Part shown: piece by piece, positions 32,044 through 38,493 of the stretch | Numbering within the stretch: the stretch's first letter is position 1 | Layout of the letters: each line of letters opens with the position of its first letter | Assembly (NCBI GenBank): GCA_029202985.1 | Contig: CP119316.1 | Coordinates: 1,240,001-1,304,000 of the forward strand | Length of the DNA: 64,000 nt | Source: Candidatus Andeanibacterium colombiense | Lineage (GTDB): Bacteria > Pseudomonadota > Alphaproteobacteria > Sphingomonadales > Sphingomonadaceae | Reading direction: 5' to 3' | Made by a program: the position numbers and the translations under genes | The notes under the pieces: model-generated | Told to the model about the DNA's origin: nothing | The model's database searches: none | Seen by the model: only the letters and a program-made list of their open reading frames with translations

Positions 32044-32952
32044 ATGCGCCTCGTAACCTATCGCGCCGGCCAGCAGGCCGCACGGCTCGGCCTGATCGCC
32101 AATGGCCTGTGCATCGACGTCGCCCGCTTCGGCAAGGCGGCGGGGCTCACCCTGCCTTCGACGATGCTCGACTTCATCGATCTCGGCCCGGTCGCGCTCA
32201 CCGCGCTCAAGGCGCTGCTCGACAATTCGGACCCGGCGCTGCTGGTCGGCACATCGGTGCCCGAAGGCAATGTCACCCTGCTCGCGCCGATCCCCCGCCC
32301 GCGCAAGAACATCTTCGGCATCGGGCTCAACTACACCGAGCATGTCGCTGAATCCGCGCGCACGCTCGACACCTCGGCCGCCCTGCCGCAGGAACCGGTG
32401 ATCTTCTCCAAGCCGCCGACCGCGGTGATCGGCAACGGCGATGCGATCCGCCACAACGCCGCGGTCACCCAGCAGATGGACTGGGAATGCGAACTGGCGG
32501 TGGTGATCGGCCAGACCGCCCGCAACGTCGCGCAGGAAGCCGCGCTCGACTATGTGTTCGGCTACACGATCGTCAACGATATCAGCGCACGCGACTGCCG
32601 CCGCGCCGGCCAGTGGATCGTCTCCAAGGGGCAGGACACTTTCGCCCCGATGGGCCCGGCGATCGTGACCGCCGACGAGATCGGCGATCCGCACAATCTC
32701 CAGCTCACCACCCATGTGAACGGGGTCGAGAAGCAGAACGGCAACACCGCCTTCATGCTGTTCAACGTCAATGATCTGATCGCCGACATCTCGCGCGTGA
32801 TGACGCTGGAGCCGGGCGACATCATCGCGACCGGCACCCCGGCCGGGGTCGGCGCGGGCCGCGATCCGCAGGAATTCATGTGGCCGGGCGATGTGGTCGA
32901 ATGCTGGATCGAGAAGATCGGTACGCTGCGCAATCCGATCGTGAAGGCCTGA
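32044..32952 (+). CDS. Fumarylacetoacetate hydrolase-family protein (acylpyruvate hydrolase)
   Basis: 302 residues. Family motifs: GIGLNYTEH, EPVIFSKPPTAVIG, the metal-binding DWECELAVVIG, GYTIVNDISARD and TGTPAGVG. It would hydrolyse the ring-cleavage product (maleylpyruvate or fumarylpyruvate type) to pyruvate plus a C4 diacid. Because a maleate isomerase follows and no glutathione-type isomerase is present, direct hydrolysis of maleylpyruvate to maleate is the simplest reading. Confidence 0.92.
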   Translation: MRLVTYRAGQQAARLGLIANGLCIDVARFGKAAGLTLPSTMLDFIDLGPVALTALKALLDNSDPALLVGTSVPEGNVTLLAPIPRPRKNIFGIGLNYTEHVAESARTLDTSAALPQEPVIFSKPPTAVIGNGDAIRHNAAVTQQMDWECELAVVIGQTARNVAQEAALDYVFGYTIVNDISARDCRRAGQWIVSKGQDTFAPMGPAIVTADEIGDPHNLQLTTHVNGVEKQNGNTAFMLFNVNDLIADISRVMTLEPGDIIATGTPAGVGAGRDPQEFMWPGDVVECWIEKIGTLRNPIVKA

Positions 32953-32956
32953 GCCG

Positions 32957-33709
32957 GTGGCCCGCCCCTTCCGCATCGGGCAGATCGTGCCCAGTTCCAA
33001 CGTGACGATGGAGACCGAGATCCCCGCGATGCTGCGCGCGCGCGAGGCGATCCTGCCCGAACGCTTCACCTTCCATTCCGCGCGGATGCGGATGAAGAAG
33101 GTCACGCGGGAAGAGCTCGCGGCGATGGATGCGGATTCGGATCGCTGTGCGCTGGAACTGTCCGACGCGGCGGTCGACGTGCTCGGTTATGCGTGCCTCG
33201 TCGCGATCATGAGTATGGGCCCGGGCTATCACCGCGTATCGCAGGAACGGCTGGAAAGCCGCACCCGCGAGAACGGCCATCCGGCCCCGGTCGTCTCCAG
33301 CGCAGGCGCGCTGGTCGAAGGGCTGCAGGCGCTCGGGGCGAAGAAGATCGCGGTGGTCGCGCCCTATATGAAACCGCTGACCCAGCTGGTGGTGGATTAC
33401 ATCGAGGGCGAAGGGATCGCGGTGAGCGACTGGCTGGCGCTGGAAATCCCCGACAATCTCGAAGTCGCCGCGCAGGATCCGGCCAACCTCCTCGCCCATT
33501 ACCGCAAGCTCGACCTTGCCGGGATCGACGCGCTGGTGCTGTCCGCCTGCGTGCAGATGCCGTCGCTGCCGTCGGTCCAGAAGGTCGAGGACGAGCTTGG
33601 CCTGCCGGTGGTTTCGGCCGCGGTCTGCACCACCTGGCAGATGCAGAAGCGGCTGGGGATCGAGGCTCGGGTGCCGGGTGCCGGCGCACTGCTGTCGGGC
33701 CGCTATTGA
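32957..33709 (+). CDS. Maleate cis-trans isomerase
   Basis: 250 residues of the Asp/Glu racemase superfamily. The start IGQIVPSSNVTMETEIPAML and the catalytic cysteines Cys80 (GYACLVAIM) and Cys198 (LSACVQMPSL) are diagnostic for maleate isomerase (MaiA/NicE), which makes fumarate from maleate. GTG start at 32957, 4 bases after the hydrolase gene. It completes the route from ring cleavage to the TCA cycle. Confidence 0.92.
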   Translation: MARPFRIGQIVPSSNVTMETEIPAMLRAREAILPERFTFHSARMRMKKVTREELAAMDADSDRCALELSDAAVDVLGYACLVAIMSMGPGYHRVSQERLESRTRENGHPAPVVSSAGALVEGLQALGAKKIAVVAPYMKPLTQLVVDYIEGEGIAVSDWLALEIPDNLEVAAQDPANLLAHYRKLDLAGIDALVLSACVQMPSLPSVQKVEDELGLPVVSAAVCTTWQMQKRLGIEARVPGAGALLSGRY

Positions 33710-33748
33710 TCTACCGGTGCCCGAGCGCCTAACTGCCGGCAACTCTGG

Positions 33749-34579
33749 ATGGACGGGACAATGGCTGAAGGTGGAAAAAAGCCCGCGCGCAAGGGCGTCC
33801 AGTCGATCGAGGTCGGGTTCTCGATTCTCGCGGTGCTGACCAGCGCGGCACGCCCGCTGCCACTCAAGATTATCTCGCAGATGAGCGGGCTGCCGCCGAG
33901 CAAAGTCCATTCCTATCTCGTCAGCTTCACCGCGCTCGAGGTGGTGACCCAGCATTCCGACACCGGCCATTACGGGCTCGGCCCGGTCGCGCTGAAGCTC
34001 GGCCTGGCGTTCCTCGACCAGTTCGACCTGTTCTCCGCGACCCGCCCGGCGATGGCCGAACTGGCCGACGGGATCGGGGTGACCGTGTTCCTCGGCGTGT
34101 GGGGCAATCGCGGGCCGACGATCATCTACCGCGCGGACGGGCCGCTGAGCGAGACGGTGCTCGACATCCGGGTCGGCTCGGTGCTGCCGATCCTGCGCTC
34201 GGCGGTCGGGCGCAATCTCGCCGCGCATATGCCGGGCAGCATCATCAAGCCGATGATCGCGCAGGAACTGAGCCATTTCATGGTCGCGGGCGCGGCCGAC
34301 ACAATCGACGATCCGCATACTCTGGTGACCGCGGAGAAGATGTTCGAGAAAGTCCGGGCCGACGGGATCAGCCGGGTGCGCGGCGGGCTGATGTCCGACT
34401 ATTCTGCTTTGTCGGTCCCGATCTTCGACTATTCGGGCGCCGCCTATGGCGCCCTGACGATCATGGGCCGCTACAACAGCTTCGACGACAGCCTCGACGG
34501 CAATGCCGCCACCCGGCTGAAGGCCGCCTGCGCCGCGGTCTCCGCCGCCTGCGGCTATTCGCCCGCCGGGCGGGGGTGA
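33749..34579 (+). CDS. IclR-family transcriptional regulator
   Basis: 276 residues from ATG 33749 (or 272 from ATG 33761). N-terminal winged helix (SIEVGFSILAVLTSAARPLPLKIISQ... core LKIISQMSGLPPSKVHSYL) and a C-terminal effector domain. IclR proteins commonly control aromatic catabolism and bind acids. Placed within the run, it probably governs the ring-cleavage genes. Confidence 0.92.
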   Translation: MDGTMAEGGKKPARKGVQSIEVGFSILAVLTSAARPLPLKIISQMSGLPPSKVHSYLVSFTALEVVTQHSDTGHYGLGPVALKLGLAFLDQFDLFSATRPAMAELADGIGVTVFLGVWGNRGPTIIYRADGPLSETVLDIRVGSVLPILRSAVGRNLAAHMPGSIIKPMIAQELSHFMVAGAADTIDDPHTLVTAEKMFEKVRADGISRVRGGLMSDYSALSVPIFDYSGAAYGALTIMGRYNSFDDSLDGNAATRLKAACAAVSAACGYSPAGRG

Positions 34580-34583
34580 GCGT

Positions 34584-35201
34584 TTGACCGGCCGCCACTT
34601 CTTTCGCCCGGGGGAGCACCGCCCGCTGCTCGCGCATGATCCGCTCAATTCGATCGTCGGCCCGCGCCCGATCGGGTGGATCTCGTCGCTCTCGCCGGAG
34701 GGCATCGCCAATCTCGCGCCCTACAGTTTCTTCAACGCGTTCAACTACCAGCCCCCGATCGTCGGCTTCGCCAGCGTCGGCTGGAAAGACAGCATCGCCA
34801 ATATCGAGGCGACCGGCGAATTCGCATGGAACCTCGCGACCGAGGAACTGGCCGAGGCGATGAACGCGACCAGCGCGATGGCCGGACCGGGCATCGACGA
34901 ATTCGAACTGGCCGGGCTCGCAAAGGCGGAAGCGCGGCACATCGCGGTGCCGCTGGTCGCGGCCTCGCCGGTCTCGTTCGAATGCCGCCTCAGCCAGATC
35001 GTCCGGCTGCAATCGGCCGAAGGGCGCCCGATCGAGACCTGGGTGGCGTTCGGCGAAGTGGTCGGCATGCACGTCGCACCCCGCGTGATCGTCGATGGTA
35101 ATTATGCAACCGACGTGGCCCGCCCGATCCTGCGTGCGGGCGGCGCGGGCGAGTATTTCTCGCTCGATCCGGCCAAGCGCTTCACGATGCTGCGACCCTG
35201 A
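34584..35201 (+). CDS. Flavin reductase-like protein
   Basis: 205 residues; the FMN-binding split-barrel family is recognised by DPLNSIVGPRPIGWISSLSPEG and NLAPYSFFNAFNYQPP. Such proteins supply reduced flavin to a partner oxygenase. TTG at 34584 is the start, with GGGGGTGA before it. No oxygenase partner is encoded beside it, so the hydroxylase that would feed the ring-cleavage enzyme may be elsewhere. Confidence 0.85.
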   Translation: MTGRHFFRPGEHRPLLAHDPLNSIVGPRPIGWISSLSPEGIANLAPYSFFNAFNYQPPIVGFASVGWKDSIANIEATGEFAWNLATEELAEAMNATSAMAGPGIDEFELAGLAKAEARHIAVPLVAASPVSFECRLSQIVRLQSAEGRPIETWVAFGEVVGMHVAPRVIVDGNYATDVARPILRAGGAGEYFSLDPAKRFTMLRP

Positions 35202-35220
35202 CCGCGGGCACGCCCCAGCG

Positions 35221-35295
35221 CCCGCTGGCGAGGCCGGGGTAACGCCGGGGAAGTGAGAGACACGGGCAAGGCCGGTGCGACGCAGCGCCAGCGGG
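35221..35295. other. Long-range stem in the 35.2-kb intergenic region
   Basis: CCCGCTGGCG and its exact complement CGCCAGCGGG enclose 55 bases that can pair further through GGCC. Could be part of an uncharacterised RNA. Confidence 0.35.
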
Positions 35296-35596
35296 TGAGC
35301 TGGCAATAGCGCGGTTTTGATTGCGAACGGCGAGGCAAGACTGGACGCTGTAAACTTGCTCGCTCGGCCCTTTCCCGACGGAGGAGGCAGGTTAGAGCTC
35401 GCAGGTGTGCAGCCCCCTTCTGACCCGTCAGGCGATACTGGCGCCACCGGCAGGCGATCCGAAGGGATCACCCGGCCCGCGAGACACCGGCCTAATGCGG
35501 AAGCAAGAGCGAAGCGCTTGGCTCCCGCACCCGATGGCGACCATCTAACCCATATGGTTCAAAATGTCAAGCCGGATTTGGCGCTGCTTCCCTGTG

Positions 35597-35669
35597 TCCC
35601 CGCGCAGGCGGGGACCTCGTGCCGCGCGCGCCGCACTGAAACTGCCCGAGATCCCCGCCTGCGCGGGGA
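35597..35669. repeat. 18-bp inverted repeat (REP-like element)
   Basis: TCCCCGCGCAGGCGGGGA (35597-35614) and its exact reverse complement (35652-35669), 37 bases apart; each arm is itself nearly palindromic. Such GC-rich palindromes are common between genes in sphingomonad genomes. Confidence 0.7.
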
Positions 35670-35837
35670 AGCAAAAGGGATGCGCGCAAAGGACGCGGAG
35701 AGCGCGGAGGGGTTGCGCTCGATCCGTGCGTCCTCTGCGCGATAAATAATGAAGAGAAGCGGAGACCCGGAACCAGTCCGGGGTGACCTGGGCAGAGAGC
35801 TGCGAAACCCTTGTCCCGCCCCTGCGCCATCCCTCGC

Positions 35838-36140
35838 CTAGCTCACCGCCGCCTCGATCTCATGCGCCAGCGCGACGTCGCGCAGCGACAATCCGCCCGC
35901 ATCGTGCGTGGTCAGCAGTATCTCCACCCGGTTGTAGACGTTGAACCACTCCGGATGATGATCCATCCGGTCCGCGATCGCCGCGACCCGCGCCATGAAG
36001 GCGAAGGCCGCGCCGAAATCCGCGAACAGGAATTCCCGGCGGATGCCGTCGCGCGCCGGGTCGTGGCTCCATTGCGCGAGGCGCGACAGCAACTCCGCCC
36101 GCTCGGCCTCGCTGAGCCGGCTCACCGCCGGGCTATTCAT
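35838..36140 (-). CDS. phhB: Pterin-4a-carbinolamine dehydratase
   Basis: 100 residues, normal size. The family core HHPEWFNVYNRVEI and THDAGGLSLRDVALA is complete. It dehydrates the carbinolamine made by phenylalanine hydroxylase so that the pterin can be reduced again. Start overlaps the stop of the SDR gene (8 bases); last gene of the phhA operon. Confidence 0.95.
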   Translation of the reverse strand: MNSPAVSRLSEAERAELLSRLAQWSHDPARDGIRREFLFADFGAAFAFMARVAAIADRMDHHPEWFNVYNRVEILLTTHDAGGLSLRDVALAHEIEAAVS

Positions 36141-36816
36141 CGCAGGCCGCCGTCACCGGGACCAGCGCCCCGCTGATCGCCCGTGCGCGCGGCGAGGCGA
36201 GGAATTCGATAACCTCGGCGATCGCCGCGGGCGCGGTCCACGCGGCATGATCGGCTTCCGGCATGGCCGCCCGGTTGGCCGGCGTATCGATGATCCCCGG
36301 CAGCACCGCGTTCACGCCGATGTTCCGCCCGGCCGCCTCTTCCGCCAGCGCCTCGGTCAGCCGCGCGACCGCCGATTTGGCCGCGGCGTAGGATGCGTGC
36401 CCCTCGGTCCCGCGCCCGGCCGACATCGCCCCGACATTCACGATCCGCCCGCCGTCGGACATATGCGACAGCGCCGCGACGCAGGCGTTGAAGCAGGTCG
36501 CGACATTGGCCAGCCACATGCGCTGGAGCGTGAGGAAGCTTTCGGGCGCCGCACGTTCCCACGCATAGCCGCCGGCGGTGTTGACCAGCACGTCGATCCC
36601 GCCGAGCTGGGCCGAGGCCCGCGCCAGCGCATATTGGGCCCGGGTCATGTCTGCCAGATCGACATCGACGATCACCTCGTCGGGCGAGCGCCCGCCGGGC
36701 ATCTGCGGCGCCACATCGATCAGCACCACACGGTCGCCCCGAGCGACGAAGGCCGCCTCGGCCGCACCTCCCAGCGCGCCAAGACCGCCGGTGATCACCA
36801 CGCGCCGGTTCAACAT
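36133..36816 (-). CDS. SDR oxidoreductase resembling dihydropteridine reductase
   Basis: 227 residues. Nucleotide-binding start RRVVITGGLGALGG and catalytic Tyr/Lys in SYAAAKSAV show a short-chain dehydrogenase. The segment AVLPGIIDTPANRAAMPEAD followed by AAWT is close to the corresponding part of vertebrate quinonoid dihydropteridine reductase (DTPMNRKSMPEAD, from memory). It overlaps phhA by 7 bases and phhB by 8, so it most likely regenerates the tetrahydropterin cofactor. General SDRs share some of these motifs, hence moderate certainty about the substrate. Confidence 0.75.
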   Translation of the reverse strand: MLNRRVVITGGLGALGGAAEAAFVARGDRVVLIDVAPQMPGGRSPDEVIVDVDLADMTRAQYALARASAQLGGIDVLVNTAGGYAWERAAPESFLTLQRMWLANVATCFNACVAALSHMSDGGRIVNVGAMSAGRGTEGHASYAAAKSAVARLTEALAEEAAGRNIGVNAVLPGIIDTPANRAAMPEADHAAWTAPAAIAEVIEFLASPRARAISGALVPVTAACDE

Positions 36817-37649
36817 ACGGCCTCGCAGCGGACGTCTTCCGGGCAATCCGCGCCCGGCTCGAGCGGGGGTAGGCCTTCGAGCCGGGCGTAGACGCTCGCG
36901 AAGTCCGTCTCTTCGGTGAGCCGCAGGAGTTCGTCGAAGCTGTCGATCGCGAAATAGACTTCCTGGAAGCGGTCGAAATGATACTGCGTACGCATCACCC
37001 GCGGCAGGTCGACATAGACCCGCCGGACCTCGGGCGAGGTCAGCGCATGCTCGGTTTCGCTCAGGCTCGACAACAGTCCGGCGCCATAGCCCCGCAGCCG
37101 TCCGTGCTCGATCACCAGCCCGAATTCGACCGTATAGAGATAGAGCCGCGCGAGCAGGTCGGTCGTCCCCAGCGCCTCGGCCCGCATTCCCGCATGCCCG
37201 TAGTTGACGAGGAAGTCCGCCAGCGCCGGATTGGTCAGCATCGGCAGATGCCCGAACAGATCGTGGAACATGTCGGGTTCCTCGCTGTAATCGAGCGAGT
37301 CCGCGCCGCGTAGGAAGTTCGCGACCGGGAAGCGCTTTTCCGACAGATGCTTGAAAAAGGCGTCGTTGGGAATGAAGCCCGGCACCGCGACCACTTCCCA
37401 GCCGGTCGCCGTCCGCAGCTTGGGATTGAGTTCGCGAAAATCGGGAATCCCCGGCTTCGAAAGCTCCAGAATGCCGAGCCCGGCAACGAAGGCCTCGGAC
37501 GCATAGCTGGCGATGAGCTTCGCCTTGCGTGAGACCAGTTCGTCCCAGATGTCGTGCTCCGCCTGGGTGAAGGAGTTCCAATCCTGATCCATCGTCCAGT
37601 CGGGATTCACGCCTTCAGGCGGGGTTTCGAAAACGTGTAAAATAGCCAA
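36810..37649 (-). CDS. phhA: Phenylalanine 4-monooxygenase
   Basis: 279 residues from TTG 37649. Iron ligands lie in MFHDLFGHLPML (two His) and the Glu of the following helix (YLYTVEFGLV). Hydroxylates phenylalanine to tyrosine with tetrahydropterin. I chose TTG because GGGAGG lies 6 bases before it; longer frames starting at 37703 or 37763 lack a good site and run through the promoter. First gene of phhA-SDR-phhB; divergent from an Lrp regulator. Confidence 0.93.
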   Translation of the reverse strand: MAILHVFETPPEGVNPDWTMDQDWNSFTQAEHDIWDELVSRKAKLIASYASEAFVAGLGILELSKPGIPDFRELNPKLRTATGWEVVAVPGFIPNDAFFKHLSEKRFPVANFLRGADSLDYSEEPDMFHDLFGHLPMLTNPALADFLVNYGHAGMRAEALGTTDLLARLYLYTVEFGLVIEHGRLRGYGAGLLSSLSETEHALTSPEVRRVYVDLPRVMRTQYHFDRFQEVYFAIDSFDELLRLTEETDFASVYARLEGLPPLEPGADCPEDVRCEAVC

Positions 37650-37655
37650 GCGCGG

Positions 37656-37676
37656 CCTCCCTCTGGTCTTGGGAGG
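37656..37676 (-). promoter_or_regulatory. Hairpin covering the phhA ribosome-binding site
   Basis: CCTCCC-AAGACCAGA-GGGAGG: the 3' arm is the Shine-Dalgarno itself. The stem would block initiation unless opened. Confidence 0.5.
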
Positions 37677-37679
37677 GAT

Positions 37680-37709
37680 ATTATCCCGCAGTTCATCGAA
37701 CATTGTCCC
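37680..37709 (-). promoter_or_regulatory. Candidate phhA promoter
   Basis: GGGACA (37709-37704), N18, GATAAT (37685-37680). The start would fall right at the 5' arm of the ribosome-site hairpin. Confidence 0.4.
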
Positions 37710-37783
37710 GATCTGTGCGGCATGATCGATAATCTGCAATACGATGTGCTTCCATCGGATCACTTTCTGCGCTATCGTGCCGC

Positions 37784-38242
37784 ATGGACAAGATCGACTG
37801 GAAGATTCTCGCCGAACTGGAAATGGACGGCCGCCTGTCCTTCGCCGAACTGGGCGAGAGGGTCGCGCTGTCGAAATCGCCCTGCTGGGCGCGGGTTCGG
37901 GAGCTGGAGCGCAGCGGCGTGATCCGCGGCTATTCGGCGGTGGTCGATCCGGGGGCGATCGGCCTCGCGGTCCACTGCCTGGTCAGCGTGCGGATCAGCT
38001 TCGACAAGCATGCCGAATTCGAACAGGCGGTGCTCGACCACCCGGCGATCATGGAGTGCCACACCATCGCCGGCGACAGCGATTACATGCTGCGCGTCCA
38101 TTCCCGCTCGGTCGAGCATCTCGACGAATTGCTGCGCAACGGCCTCGCCAAGCTGCCGGGCGTCCACCGGCTGTCGACTATCGTGTGCCTGAAGGCGATC
38201 AAGCCGCACTCGTCGCTCTCGAAATGGGCCGCGATCGCGTGA
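37784..38242 (+). CDS. Lrp/AsnC-family regulator, probably of the phhA operon
   Basis: 152 residues: helix-turn-helix (LSFAELGERVALSKSPCWARV, core ALSKSPCWARVRELE) and RAM domain (ECHTIAGDSDYMLRV). Divergent from phhA across 134 bases. An Lrp-type activator responding to phenylalanine or tyrosine would be expected here; the effector is not shown. Confidence 0.9.
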   Translation: MDKIDWKILAELEMDGRLSFAELGERVALSKSPCWARVRELERSGVIRGYSAVVDPGAIGLAVHCLVSVRISFDKHAEFEQAVLDHPAIMECHTIAGDSDYMLRVHSRSVEHLDELLRNGLAKLPGVHRLSTIVCLKAIKPHSSLSKWAAIA

Positions 38243-38493
38243 CGCGGCGCATGCCTTGGTGCGATCGCCTCGATCCATCATGAAATCGGCGGGCGCCGAC
38301 GCTCCGGCAAGGTTCTGAACTTCCCCGCCGCGTTCCCTGGCGACGAAAGCCCGTGATCCAGGGCTCGCGGACCGTCCGAGCGGTTGGCTTACCCGCCGCA
38401 AAGCCATAAGGACGTTGGAATATCCGCGGTCTGACTGAACATATTCACAAATCAAGCGTGCAAGAAGATGCGCATAATGGAGCCATTTCGAAT

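Larger units (their letters stand above)
35202..35837. other. Long non-coding, structured intergenic region
   Basis: 636 bases without a credible gene. It contains a 10-bp long-range stem (35221-35230 with 35286-35295), a GC-rich imperfect hairpin (35497-35528), an exact 18-bp inverted repeat (35597-35669) and a stretch (35675-35800) that looks like decayed repeat sequence. I could not match it to tmRNA, RNase P, SRP or 6S RNA, or to a riboswitch. Confidence 0.5.

Noticed and set aside
31093..32952. Fusion of an Arg-rich N-terminus to the fumarylacetoacetase-family hydrolase
   Set aside because: The first 317 codons overlap the dioxygenase gene in another frame; the real start is ATG 32044.
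27000..35201. Horizontal transfer of the tryptophan cluster
   Set aside because: Base composition matches the surroundings and no integrase, transposase or tRNA boundary is visible, so I see no sign of recent transfer.
35230..35560. Cobalamin riboswitch, tmRNA, RNase P or 6S RNA
   Set aside because: I looked for the conserved cores of these RNAs on both strands and did not find them; the downstream genes also do not fit a riboswitch.
35597..35669. Possible CRISPR repeat pair
   Set aside because: Only two copies, inverted rather than direct, with no further spacers and no cas genes.
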